Assembly: GCF_031119335.1 (NCBI RefSeq)
Contig: NZ_JAVHXT010000011.1
Coordinates: 38,658 to 102,657, forward strand
From: Pedobacter sp.
GTDB taxonomy: Bacteria; Bacteroidota; Bacteroidia; Sphingobacteriales; Sphingobacteriaceae
Length of the DNA: 64,000 nt
Direction: 5' to 3'
This document shows positions 16,737 through 25,425 of the stretch, in pieces. The notes under the pieces are model-generated. The model was not told the DNA's origin, made no database searches, and saw nothing but the letters and a program-made list of their open reading frames with translations. Position 1 is the stretch's first letter. Each line of letters opens with the position of its first letter. The position numbers and the translations under genes are program-made.

Positions 16737-17249
16737 ATGCTAAAATCTTATCATCCAGAATTTCTTACAGCTACAATTTTAAATTGGCAACATTTATTAA
16801 GTGATGATTTTAAGCATATAATAATTGATGCAATGAAATGGCTTGTAACACAAAAACGTTGTACAATTTATGGCTTTGTGATTATGCCTAATCACATTCA
16901 TTTATTATGGAAAATTGAAGATGGCTTTGATAGAGCCAATGTTCAAGGTGCCTTATTAAGTTACACGGCTCATGAGTTTAAAAAGAGAATAAATGAAGAT
17001 AATGCGCAATTAACAAATTATCAAGTTAACCTCGTAGATAGAACATTTCAGTTTTGGCAGCGAGATTGTATGGTTAAAGAATGTTGGGGCGAAGAATTTT
17101 TAAAGCAAAAGTTGGATTATATTCATCATAATCCCTTGCAAGCTCATTGGAATTTAGCTTCTTTGTCAGAAGATTACTATTGGTCTTCTGCTTCATTTTA
17201 TGAAAATGGAGAAAGTCCTTTTGACTTTATAACTCATTATAAAGAGTAA
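16737..17249 (+). CDS. REP-associated tyrosine transposase (RAYT), Y1 HUH family
   Basis: A 170-residue single-strand DNA transposase related to IS200/IS605 TnpA. Seen: HUH motif MPNHIHLLW with the histidines at residues 53 and 55, and the catalytic tyrosine at about 128 in LDYIHHNPLQAHW. The block FWQRDCMVKECW and the C-terminal DYYWSSASFYENG are typical of RAYTs. RAYTs nick and mobilise the REP palindromes beside them. Here nine GTTGGC-N6-GCCAAC palindromes lie within 16.2-17.7 kb, and inverted REP pairs follow the gene directly. The gene looks intact. A second start fragment lies upstream at 16276. Confidence 0.92.
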   Translation: MLKSYHPEFLTATILNWQHLLSDDFKHIIIDAMKWLVTQKRCTIYGFVIMPNHIHLLWKIEDGFDRANVQGALLSYTAHEFKKRINEDNAQLTNYQVNLVDRTFQFWQRDCMVKECWGEEFLKQKLDYIHHNPLQAHWNLASLSEDYYWSSASFYENGESPFDFITHYKE

Positions 17250-17258
17250 TTTTTGCTC

Positions 17259-17320
17259 GTTGGCAAGGACGCCAACGAGGGAGGTGCTGATTTTATTCTC
17301 TTGTTGGCGTCCTTGCCAAC
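17259..17320. repeat. REPIN: two REP palindromes in inverted orientation
   Basis: GTTGGC-AAGGAC-GCCAAC (17259-17276) and GTTGGC-GTCCTT-GCCAAC (17303-17320) are exact reverse complements, including the variable core, with 26 bases between them. They begin 10 bases after the RAYT stop codon. This is the arrangement called a REPIN, the likely unit mobilised by the transposase. Confidence 0.88.
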
Positions 17321-17428
17321 GAGTTGGAATTGCAGTTAGTGTGTTTTTCATCGACATGGGCATCACGTGAGTGAGAACAGTGGGATTTTTTACTTAAAAT
17401 TCTCTCTTTACAGATAATAAAATTACCC

Positions 17429-17446
17429 GTTGGCGGTGACGCCAAC
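17429..17446. repeat. REP palindrome GTTGGC-GGTGAC-GCCAAC
   Basis: A single palindrome preceded by CCC and followed by AAGGGAG. No partner with a matching core is visible in the window. Confidence 0.82.
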
Positions 17447-17610
17447 AAGGGAGTTAAATTCCGACCAACAGGCAAGAGCAGGCTTTGAAGCGTTCGTGGT
17501 TAACGAACATAACTGGGCACCTCCCAATGTATCGGGAGGAATTTCGTTGTGTGTTCCCCTCTTTCAGTTTGAATTTATAAGCCATTGCAAATAGGGGATT
17601 TAACTCCCTT

Positions 17611-17706
17611 GTTGGCGTCCCCGCCAACTAGCAATGGAGCTTTAAGTTGTTTATTTAAGTTTCTCTCTTTATAAATGGTAGGTTACTCGTTGGCGGGGAC
17701 GCCAAC
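17611..17706. repeat. wide REP pair with matching cores
   Basis: GTTGGC-GTCCCC-GCCAAC (17611-17628) and GTTGGC-GGGGAC-GCCAAC (17689-17706) are exact reverse complements separated by 60 bases. The left one is preceded by CCCTT and the right one by CTC, mirror-image flanks to those of the other copies. Confidence 0.85.
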
Positions 17707-17896
17707 AAATGAGTTAGCGTTTTAATTGTAGCAAAGCAAGAAGTTAAATAGACTTGATGGAAATGGAAACCCCACAGCCGAAGTGCAGCGTAGGCGAGGA
17801 GTTGAAATGTACAGCAAGACTTTCGGGAAATAGTAGCAGTATAATTGCTCTTCTAATAAAGTGGTAAGAAATAATTGATTAGGTATTAGGCTACAA

Positions 17897-17935
17897 ATAA
17901 AAACCCAATTAGCATTAAGCCAATTGGGTTTTTAT
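17897..17935 (-). terminator. terminator after the AcnA-type aconitase gene
   Basis: Arms AAAAACCCAATT and AATTGGGTTTTT flank an 11-base loop. Both strands give a T-run after the stem, so it may also act on transcripts arriving from the RAYT side. It lies about 55 bases past the aconitase stop at 17991. Confidence 0.78.
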
Positions 17936-17990
17936 TTACTAAGCGTTAGATTTCTCCTTTAGTCGAAATGACGAGAGAACTAACAAACTA

Positions 17991-20276
17991 TTATGCCTGC
18001 GCTGCTTTCGCGGCAGCTTCTTTTCTAATGATATTCAGGGCGCCACCAGCTTTAAACCACTCAATTTGTTGTTCGTTGTAGCTGTGGTTTACCTCAAAAG
18101 TTTCTGTAGATCCGTCTGCGTGGTGTAATACCAATGTTAATGGCTTATTAGGCGCAAATTCTGTTAAACCTAAGATATCGATGGTATCGTCTTCTTGGAT
18201 TTTGTTGTAATCTTCTTTATCTGCGAAGGTTAAGCCCAGCATACCTTGTTTTTTCAAATTCGTTTCGTGGATACGAGCAAATGATTTTACCAACACCGCA
18301 CGTACGCCCAAGTGACGAGGCTCCATAGCTGCATGCTCACGAGATGAACCTTCGCCGTAGTTTTCGTCGCCGACAACGATAGAGCCAATGCCTTCTGCTT
18401 TGTATGCACGTTGCGTAGCAGGAACAGGTCCGTACTCGCCAGTCAATTGGTTTTTAATATCGTCTGTTTTATCGTTGAAGTAATTTACCGCACCGATTAA
18501 CATGTTGTTAGAGATATTATCTAAGTGACCACGGAATTTTAACCATGGACCAGCCATAGAAATATGGTCGGTAGTACATTTGCCTTTAGCTTTGATCAAC
18601 AGTTTCAAGCCTTTTAAATCTGTACCTTCCCAAGGTGCAAAAGGATCTAGCAATTGCAGACGATGCGAAGTAGGGGAAACCTTAACTTCTACGTTAGAGC
18701 CATCTTCTGCCGGAGCTTGAAAACCTGCATCTTCTACTGCATAACCTTTTTCTGGTAATTCCCAGCCAGTAGGTTCGTCAAGTTTTACCTGCTCACCTTT
18801 ATCGTTTGTTAACGTGTCGGTAAGTGGGTTGAAACCTAAATCGCCAGCAATGGCAATTGCAGCTACAATTTCTGGAGAAGTTACAAAAGCGTAAGTGTTT
18901 GGATTACCATCAGCACGTTTAGCGAAATTACGGTTAAATGAGTGTACGATAGTGTTTTTCTCTGCTTTCTCAGCGCCTGTTCTGTCCCACATACCAATAC
19001 ATGGTCCGCAGGCATTGGTAAAAATTGTTGCATCTAAATCGGTGAAAGTACCTAATAAACCGTCACGCTCTGCAGTATAACGCACTTGCTCTGAGCCTGG
19101 GTTAATGCCGAACTCGGCTTTTTTACCCAAGCCTTTATCGATAGCTTGTTTTGCTACCGAAGCCGCACGAGATAAATCTTCGTAAGATGAATTGGTGCAA
19201 GAACCAATTAAGCCCCATTCTACTTTAGTTGGCCATCCATTAGCTTCGGCAACTGCTTTCATTTGCGAAATAGGCGTAGCTAAATCTGGTGTAAATGGAC
19301 CGTTCAAGTAAGGTTCTAATTCATCTAAGTTGATTTCTATTAATTGGTCGAAATACTTTTCTGGTGATGCATAAACTTCAGCATCGCCGGTTAAATGTTC
19401 TTTTATGGCATTAGCAGCATCGGCAACATCTGCACGGTTGGTAGCTCGTAAATAACGTTCCATGCTTTCATCGTAACCGAAAGTAGAAGTGGTAGCGCCA
19501 ATTTCTGCACCCATGTTACAGATAGTACCTTTGCCAGTACAGCTAAGGTTAATGGCTCCATCGCCAAAATATTCTACAATAGCGCCAGTACCGCCTTTTA
19601 CGGTTAAAATACCAGCAACTTTCAAGATTACGTCTTTAGCCGAAGTCCAACCATTCAATTTTCCAGTTAACTTTACACCAATTAGTTTCGGGAATTTAAG
19701 CTCCCAAGGTAAGCCAGCCATTACGTCGCAGGCATCGGCACCGCCAACACCAATAGCCAACATACCTAAACCACCCGCATTTACGGTGTGACTATCAGTC
19801 CCAATCATCATTCCACCAGGAAAAGCATAGTTTTCTAAAATTACTTGGTGGATGATACCTGCTCCAGGTTTCCAGAAGCCAATACCATATTTATTCGAAA
19901 CTGACGAAAGGAAGTCGAAAACTTCTGCACTTTCGGTTTTTGCGTGAGGTAAATCAATTTCTGCACCTAATTTGGCAGTGATTAAGTGATCACAATGTAC
20001 CGAAGAAGGCACGGCTACTTTTGGTCTGCCAGCTTGCATAAACTGTAATAATGCCATTTGTGCTGTTGCATCTTGCATTGCCACTCTATCTGGAGCAAAA
20101 TCTACGTAGTCAGTACCACGAGTAAACGATTTATTTGGTTTTTTGCCGTCCCAAAGGTGTGCATATAATATTTTTTCTGAAAGCGTTAAAGGTCTGCCAA
20201 CTAATTCGCGAGCTACATCTACACGTTCGCCAAAAGTTGCATAAACCTTTTTAATCATTTCTATATCAAAAGCCAT
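17991..20276 (-). CDS. aconitate hydratase, mitochondrial-type (AcnA superfamily)
   Basis: A 761-residue cytosolic enzyme that interconverts citrate and isocitrate in the TCA cycle through a [4Fe-4S] cluster. Cluster ligands are seen in [11 protein letters not shown] near residue 360 and [13 protein letters not shown] near 425. The N-terminal [11 protein letters not shown] and [13 protein letters not shown], and the C-terminal swivel-domain [19 protein letters not shown], are diagnostic. Length and order resemble the mitochondrial aconitase type. It follows the AcnB-type gene on the same strand, but a terminator and about 230 bases separate them, so transcription is probably independent. Confidence 0.95.
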   Translation of the reverse strand: MAFDIEMIKKVYATFGERVDVARELVGRPLTLSEKILYAHLWDGKKPNKSFTRGTDYVDFAPDRVAMQDATAQMALLQFMQAGRPKVAVPSSVHCDHLITAKLGAEIDLPHAKTESAEVFDFLSSVSNKYGIGFWKPGAGIIHQVILENYAFPGGMMIGTDSHTVNAGGLGMLAIGVGGADACDVMAGLPWELKFPKLIGVKLTGKLNGWTSAKDVILKVAGILTVKGGTGAIVEYFGDGAINLSCTGKGTICNMGAEIGATTSTFGYDESMERYLRATNRADVADAANAIKEHLTGDAEVYASPEKYFDQLIEINLDELEPYLNGPFTPDLATPISQMKAVAEANGWPTKVEWGLIGSCTNSSYEDLSRAASVAKQAIDKGLGKKAEFGINPGSEQVRYTAERDGLLGTFTDLDATIFTNACGPCIGMWDRTGAEKAEKNTIVHSFNRNFAKRADGNPNTYAFVTSPEIVAAIAIAGDLGFNPLTDTLTNDKGEQVKLDEPTGWELPEKGYAVEDAGFQAPAEDGSNVEVKVSPTSHRLQLLDPFAPWEGTDLKGLKLLIKAKGKCTTDHISMAGPWLKFRGHLDNISNNMLIGAVNYFNDKTDDIKNQLTGEYGPVPATQRAYKAEGIGSIVVGDENYGEGSSREHAAMEPRHLGVRAVLVKSFARIHETNLKKQGMLGLTFADKEDYNKIQEDDTIDILGLTEFAPNKPLTLVLHHADGSTETFEVNHSYNEQQIEWFKAGGALNIIRKEAAAKAAQA

Positions 20277-20396
20277 AATTGTTCTTTATAATTATTGTTA
20301 TTAACGATGCTATCTAAATTAAACAATTTTTAACAGACTTGTTTTTGAGTTTTGTTAATTTATCTTATTTAAAAACATTCTATGCAATTGTTTGCA

Positions 20397-20432
20397 TAAA
20401 AAAAAGGCCAGCTCGGTACATCCGGCTGACCT
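20397..20432 (-). terminator. terminator after the AcnB-type aconitase gene
   Basis: On the minus strand AGGTCAGC (20432-20425) pairs with GCTGGCCT (20412-20405), extended by CGG/CCG, and is followed by eight U residues (20404-20397). It lies about 80 bases past the acnB stop. Confidence 0.82.
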
Positions 20433-20510
20433 CTTTGATATTTAGGCGGGTAGAGACACTCGCCTTTAGTTTATTGTTAAAGCTTGGTGCCTTCGCGAGC
20501 TTAACTTTTT

Positions 20511-23276
20511 CTATTGTTTTGTTGAGATAGGCGTGAACTTCGTTAAATTAATTCCTTCTACTGCTGCTTTATATTCTTCGATGTTTGGAATACGGCCCAA
20601 GATAGCTGAAAGAACAACAACTGGTGTAGATGCTAGTAACGACTCGCCTTTTTTACCATCTCTGTCTTCTACCACGCGGCCTTGGAACAAACGTGTTGAT
20701 GTAGCCATTACTGTATCGCCTTTGGCCGCTTTTTCTTGGTTACCCATACACAAGTTACAGCCTGGACGCTCTAGGTACATGATGTTTTCGTATTCGGTAC
20801 GAGCTACGCTTTTAGGTAAAGCATCACTAAATTCAAAACCAGAGTATTTTTGTAAATATTCCCAGTCGCCTTCTGCTTTTAACTCATCAATGATATTGTA
20901 AGTTGGTGCAGCAACTACTAATGGCGCTTTAAATGATACGGTGCCAGTTTGTGTTTCTACGTTTTTCAACATTTGAGAAACAATCTTCAAGTCGTCTTTG
21001 TGCACCATACAAGAACCTACGAAACCAAGATCTACTTTTTTATCGCCACCGTAGAAAGTTAAATCTCTAATCGTATCGTGCGTGTAACGTTTAGAAACGT
21101 CAGCATTATTTACATCTGGGTCGGCAATCATTGGCTCATTGATGATGTCTAAATCGATTACTACTTCGGCGTAATATTTAGCGTTATCATCAGGCAATAA
21201 AGCAGGTTTAATACCCGATTTAATTTCCTCGATACGCTTGTTTGCCTTGTTAATCAAACCTTGTAGCACCTGGTTATGGTTGTCCATTCCCTTGTCTATC
21301 ATGATTTGGATGCGGCTTTTCGCTATTTCCAATGAAGCAATCAAGGTGTCGTCTTGAGAAATACAGATAGAAGCTTTTGCTTTCATTTCTGCAGTCCAAT
21401 CAGTAAATGTGAAAGCTTGGTCAGCTAATAAAGTTCCGATGTGTACTTCGATGATACGACCTTGGAATACGTTTTCGCCATCAAACTGTTGTAACATCTG
21501 CAATTGCGTAGCATGAACCACATCACGGAAATCCATGTGTTCTTTCATTGCGCCTTTGAAGGTTACTTTCACCGACTCTGGAATTGGCATAGAAGCCTCG
21601 CCAGTTGCTAAAGCTAAAGCAACCGTTCCCGAATCTGCACCGAAAGCAACACCTTTAGACATACGTGTGTGCGAGTCACCACCGATGATGATTGCCCACT
21701 CGTCAACAGTAATATCATTCAATACCTTATGGATCACATCCGTCATCGAATGGTATTCTCCTTTAGGGTCGCGAGCAGTAATTACGCCGAACTCGTTCAT
21801 GAACTTCATTAATTTTGGGATATTGGCTTGTGCTTTTTTATCCCAAACAGAAGCTGTGTGGCAACCTGATTGGTACGCACCATCAACAATTGGAGAGATA
21901 ACCGTAGCAGCCATTGCCTCTAATTCTTGAGCGGTCATTAAACCTGTAGTATCTTGCGAACCTACAATGTTTACTTCTACGCGAACATCAGAACCTGCAT
22001 GTAAAACCTTGCCTGGAGCTAAGCCTACTGCGTTTTTATTGAAGATTTTTTCTACAGCAGTTAAGCCTTGGCCTTCGATAGACACTTCTTTAGCTGGAGC
22101 AAAAACTATTGGAGCTTCTATGCCTAAAACTCTAGCTGCAAAAGTTTGGATTTTTTTACCAAAAACGATAGCGTAAGAACCGCCAGCTTTGATAAATTCC
22201 ATTTTTTGAGGCGTTAATGCTTTAGAAATATCAATTAACTCCTGGTCGCCGTTGTATAATTTTTTAGTTCTGGTATTGATGGTAAGCACTGTTCCTGTTG
22301 CTACAGAGTAAACCTCCTCCAGAGTTGGCTCATCTTGTTCGTTACGAATAACGTTTCCGTTTTCATCAGTTTTCTTTACCCAGTTTTTAAGATCGATACC
22401 GATACCGCCAGTAACATCAACTGTAGTTAAGAAAATTGGCGAAATGCCATTGGTGCCACCCACAATTGGGGCAATATTTACGAAAGGAACATAAGGACTA
22501 GATTGTTTTCCTGTCCAAAGTGCTACGTTGTTTACACCCGACATACGTGAAGAACCTACACCCATTGTGCCTTTTTCAGCTACCAACATCACGCTTTTGT
22601 CTGGATGTTGTGCTTGTAATTCCCTGATAGCTGCTTGAGCTTCTGGGGTAATCATGCACTTTCCATGCAATTCACGATCTGAACGTGAGTGTGCTTGGTT
22701 GCCTGGTGATAGTAAGTCTGTAGAAATATCGCCAATACCAGCAATAAAGGTTACCACTTTAATTTCTTCGGCAACAGCAGGTAACTCGGTAAAGAATTCA
22801 GCTTTAGCGTAACTCTCTAAAATTTCTTTGGCAATTTCGTTGCCGTTGTTGTATGCATCCTTTAAACGATCTGTATCGGCATCGTATAAGAAAACTTGCG
22901 TTTTAAGTACATTCGCAGCTTTATGAGCTTTGTCCCCATTATCAGCTAATGCGATATCTAACAAAACTTTGATAGAAGGACCGCCCTTCATGTGCGACAA
23001 TAGTTCGAAAGCAAAATCAGGAGTGATTTCTGCAACAACAGTTTCACCTGCAATAATTTCCTTTAAAAATTGTGCTTTTACTCCTGCTGCGGCTGTAGTG
23101 CCCGGCAGGGTATTGTATATGAAAAAGTTAACAGCGTCTGTTCTATTGATATTGTTAACAGTTTTGATTTGAGTAATGATTTCGCTTAATAATTCTGCGC
23201 TATCAATTGGTTTTGGATGAAGACCTTGGGTTTTTCTGTCTTCAATCTCTTGAATATAATCGTTGTAAATGCTCAT
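20511..23276 (-). CDS. acnB: bifunctional aconitate hydratase 2 / 2-methylisocitrate dehydratase type (AcnB)
   Basis: A 921-residue [4Fe-4S] hydratase. The order is the AcnB one: an N-terminal HEAT-like helical domain (about 1-160), then the swivel domain with GTMGVGSSRMSGVNN, then the catalytic domains with IIGGDSHTRMSKGVAFGADSG, VGSCMVHKDDL and ERPGCNLCMGNQEKA, which hold the cluster cysteines. It is longer than E. coli AcnB (865). It may act on citrate, on 2-methylisocitrate, or both; the sequence does not settle this. Having it beside an AcnA-type gene gives two aconitases in a row. Confidence 0.93.
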   Translation of the reverse strand: MSIYNDYIQEIEDRKTQGLHPKPIDSAELLSEIITQIKTVNNINRTDAVNFFIYNTLPGTTAAAGVKAQFLKEIIAGETVVAEITPDFAFELLSHMKGGPSIKVLLDIALADNGDKAHKAANVLKTQVFLYDADTDRLKDAYNNGNEIAKEILESYAKAEFFTELPAVAEEIKVVTFIAGIGDISTDLLSPGNQAHSRSDRELHGKCMITPEAQAAIRELQAQHPDKSVMLVAEKGTMGVGSSRMSGVNNVALWTGKQSSPYVPFVNIAPIVGGTNGISPIFLTTVDVTGGIGIDLKNWVKKTDENGNVIRNEQDEPTLEEVYSVATGTVLTINTRTKKLYNGDQELIDISKALTPQKMEFIKAGGSYAIVFGKKIQTFAARVLGIEAPIVFAPAKEVSIEGQGLTAVEKIFNKNAVGLAPGKVLHAGSDVRVEVNIVGSQDTTGLMTAQELEAMAATVISPIVDGAYQSGCHTASVWDKKAQANIPKLMKFMNEFGVITARDPKGEYHSMTDVIHKVLNDITVDEWAIIIGGDSHTRMSKGVAFGADSGTVALALATGEASMPIPESVKVTFKGAMKEHMDFRDVVHATQLQMLQQFDGENVFQGRIIEVHIGTLLADQAFTFTDWTAEMKAKASICISQDDTLIASLEIAKSRIQIMIDKGMDNHNQVLQGLINKANKRIEEIKSGIKPALLPDDNAKYYAEVVIDLDIINEPMIADPDVNNADVSKRYTHDTIRDLTFYGGDKKVDLGFVGSCMVHKDDLKIVSQMLKNVETQTGTVSFKAPLVVAAPTYNIIDELKAEGDWEYLQKYSGFEFSDALPKSVARTEYENIMYLERPGCNLCMGNQEKAAKGDTVMATSTRLFQGRVVEDRDGKKGESLLASTPVVVLSAILGRIPNIEEYKAAVEGINLTKFTPISTKQ

Positions 23277-23534
23277 CTTAGATGGTTTGCCTTCGATAAA
23301 GTTCAGGTTTGTATAAAACCCGTTTTACAAAAGCAATTTTTGTGTATTAAAATTTGTGTTTGTTTATAATTAAAAAGGTTGATTTTTAATCAAAACAAAA
23401 ATACAAAAACCAACCTTTAAATGCAATTTAAACACCTCATTAGATGGTTTTAAATTCCTTCTAAATGAAAGTAAATGTGGAAAATTACATAACATAAACA
23501 GAAATAGGCACGAAGTAATACTAGATTGGAAGTT

Positions 23535-24461
23535 TTACTTTTTTCCTAAGTTCTTGAGCTCTTTTTTGGTCATCTCTTTTTGGATCACTTCTGGAGTTAT
23601 TGCCGAGCTATAATATTTTTGGCTGGTTAACATTCCATTTGCATTTTCTGTGGTACAGAAATAAGGAGTGATAAAACCATAAAGACTTTCACTATCTTTA
23701 GAATCTGTGTTTTTGTTACCACCGAAGTTTGAAGATTTTAAATAAGTAATCATCAGGGAAATACCGTAACGCTCGTTTGTAATATCGTTCATTCCCAGTG
23801 GCGTACCTGGAAACACAGTTTGCCCTTCTTTTACGAAAATGCCTTTTTTGAAGCCTTTGTAATTAGCTAGTGTGCCATCTGCATGCTCTACAATAACCGT
23901 ATTTACTTTGCTGGTATATTTTACATCTTTGGTATCCTGGTCATGGATGTCGGACACACTAACAACAATTCCTTTTCTTATGGCTGTTACGGTATCAGCT
24001 TCTTCGGTGTAAAATCTGTAAGCTTTCCAGTCGGCTGGGGTAGAAGAACCAAAATAAGTTGCTCTTAAAAAAGTAGACTCTATTGCTCTAGTTTTCTTTC
24101 CCTTGCCATAAGGCAGTGCATATAAAAAAAGCGGATTAAATTTAGGGTTCAGCTCGCCTCTAATAAAGCTATAACTGTACGACATGCCAATGCTTTGGTT
24201 CTTATTGTCGGGAGATAAGGTAAGGAAGTTTTCTCCACTATTTCTCACTCTGTAAACGGGGTTGCCAACACTGCTGTTAGTGAGTTCTCTGAAATTTAGA
24301 ACAACGGTGTAGGTTCCAGGAGAAGTTTTTTCTGCGATGAGACTTACACTTTTATCGTCGTTCCTTTTTGTGCTAACGGTAAATTCTTTTTCTTGTGCAT
24401 TTACAGAAAATGCAAATAGTAGGCTAGAGAGCAATAAAATTGATTTAGATAATTTCTTCAT
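23535..24461 (-). CDS. exported protein with a degenerate M23/LytM-like domain
   Basis: A 308-residue protein starting MKKLSKSILLL with a signal peptide cut near VNA-QE. The longer frame to 24575 adds 38 residues that place the signal peptide internally, so it is rejected. Residues of the middle part (AIRKGIVVSVSDIHDQD, VIVEHADGTLANYKGF, FVKEGQTVFPGTPLG) look like the beta-sheet core of M23 peptidases. The zinc ligands are not in place: the usual HxH next to the Y-HL block is replaced by YKGF. It is therefore probably a non-catalytic binding or scaffold protein of the envelope. The C-terminal tail is lysine-rich. Confidence 0.65.
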   Translation of the reverse strand: MKKLSKSILLLSSLLFAFSVNAQEKEFTVSTKRNDDKSVSLIAEKTSPGTYTVVLNFRELTNSSVGNPVYRVRNSGENFLTLSPDNKNQSIGMSYSYSFIRGELNPKFNPLFLYALPYGKGKKTRAIESTFLRATYFGSSTPADWKAYRFYTEEADTVTAIRKGIVVSVSDIHDQDTKDVKYTSKVNTVIVEHADGTLANYKGFKKGIFVKEGQTVFPGTPLGMNDITNERYGISLMITYLKSSNFGGNKNTDSKDSESLYGFITPYFCTTENANGMLTSQKYYSSAITPEVIQKEMTKKELKNLGKK

Positions 24462-24590
24462 AATCGGTTTGATTGAAAGGCTAAAATAGGATTTGTTCTT
24501 AATTTCTGTGTTAAGGATGAAAATATTTGCAGAAATCCATAAGTGTTTAGCTAGGCTAACTTGGTTCATTTGCACAGTCTTTGCATTTTA

Positions 24591-24648
24591 AACCCGATTG
24601 AAGCGTACCGATTTTATCGGTATTAGCGGAAAGCGGGAGTATGGTAAC
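24591..24648 (+). repeat. dispersed repeat, copy 2
   Basis: CCCGATTGAAGCGTACCGATTTTATCGG followed by ATTAGCGGAAAGCGGGAG, related to the copy at 7683 (hairpin ACCGAT-TTT-ATCGGT). It lies between two minus-strand genes. Confidence 0.62.
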
Positions 24649-24682
24649 CTAACTGAGGAATACACTGCTTTTCTAAATCTTT

Positions 24683-25345
24683 TTACAGCGTTTCGAAACG
24701 ATACCCTTTCGCCAAAAGATATTCGATGGTTTTTGGTAAAGCGTGTTCTAATCTTTCCCAAGCTTTTAAACTATCGTGAAACACGATGATAGAGCCATTT
24801 CGTACGTTGCTAATCACATTTTGATAACATCTTTCGGGAGATAGTTTGAGGTCGAAATCGCCACTAAGGATGTCCCACATGATGATTTGCAGTTCTCGGT
24901 TTTCAGTTTTCAGTTCCTTGCCAACTGTTAACTGCCAACTGTTAATTAATTGACTGATTTGGCTTTTTTTGATCCTTCCATAAGGTGGACGGAACAAGTT
25001 GGTTGCAGTCAATTCTTGGCATTTCCAGAAATTTGCAATATAATCGTTGTCTTCAGTTTTCCATCCTTTTAGGTGATTGTAAGTATGGTTGCCAACGGCG
25101 TGGCCATCATTTTTAATACGTTCGAAGATTTGTGGATGTTTTTGTATATTATCGCCAATGCAGAAAAAAGTTGCTTTGATACCGAAATTTTTTAGGGTAT
25201 TTAGCACAAAATCTGTAACATTTGGTATGGGGCCATCGTCAAAGGTGAGATAAACGACTTTTTCTTTGGTATCTTTATGCTCTTTATTCCAAATTAAATT
25301 GGGATAAAACCATTTAAGAAAAAAGGGTGGCCTAACAGTATACAT
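24683..25345 (-). CDS. polysaccharide deacetylase (NodB, carbohydrate esterase 4) with an in-frame insert
   Basis: A 220-residue protein. NodB motifs: TFDDGP (34-39, catalytic Asp and metal Asp), HTYNH (87-91, metal histidines), RPPYG (119-123), IMWDILSGDFD (155-165) and FHDS (189-192). It probably deacetylates peptidoglycan or another N-acetylated glycan. Between RPPYGRIKKSQ and IIMWD, residues about 133-153 are unlike the family and are encoded by repeat-like DNA at 24887-24943 (tandem ACAGTTGGCA and ACTGAAAAC motifs). The insert falls in a loop, so activity may survive. It has no signal peptide; a short hydrophobic N-terminus may anchor it. Confidence 0.85.
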   Translation of the reverse strand: MYTVRPPFFLKWFYPNLIWNKEHKDTKEKVVYLTFDDGPIPNVTDFVLNTLKNFGIKATFFCIGDNIQKHPQIFERIKNDGHAVGNHTYNHLKGWKTEDNDYIANFWKCQELTATNLFRPPYGRIKKSQISQLINSWQLTVGKELKTENRELQIIMWDILSGDFDLKLSPERCYQNVISNVRNGSIIVFHDSLKAWERLEHALPKTIEYLLAKGYRFETL

Positions 25346-25425
25346 GCTGTAAAATTAAATATTTAAGCTTGTTTTAAAAATTTATGAAACCATCTGTAGT
25401 TTATGTTATAATTGTGAACTAATTT

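Larger units (their letters stand above)
16475..16870 (+). repeat. direct repeat, copy B (DUF2007 fragment plus start of the intact RAYT gene)
   Basis: Same order of parts as copy A at 16046-16409, but about 32 bases longer because the spacer contains an extra REP palindrome. The DUF2007 part has diverged by several silent and conservative changes; the RAYT part is almost unchanged (one base difference seen, AAAAGCG against AAAACG-type near its end). Confidence 0.82.
17250..17898. other. gene-free REP-rich tail of the RAYT locus
   Basis: No convincing coding sequence. It holds five REP palindromes (listed separately), a GC-rich hairpin CCTCCCAATGTATCGGGAGG at about 17521-17540, and near 17766-17800 a stretch CCGAAGTGCAGCGTAGGCGAGGAG of repeat-like character. 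A half copy of the CGAAATGACG repeat lies beyond it, near 17962. A minus-strand frame of 60 codons at 17293-17475 runs through the REPs and looks spurious. Confidence 0.7.

Noticed and set aside
16565..16804. 79-codon frame overlapping the chimeric ORF and the RAYT start
   Set aside because: Out of frame with both and made mostly of spacer and REP sequence.
17293..17475. 60-codon minus-strand frame downstream of the RAYT
   Set aside because: It reads through three REP palindromes and has no promoter or ribosome-binding site.
16196..17706. The regularly recurring palindromes might be a CRISPR array
   Set aside because: Spacing varies from 26 to several hundred bases, orientation alternates, the cores vary, and there are no cas genes. 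REPINs explain all of it.
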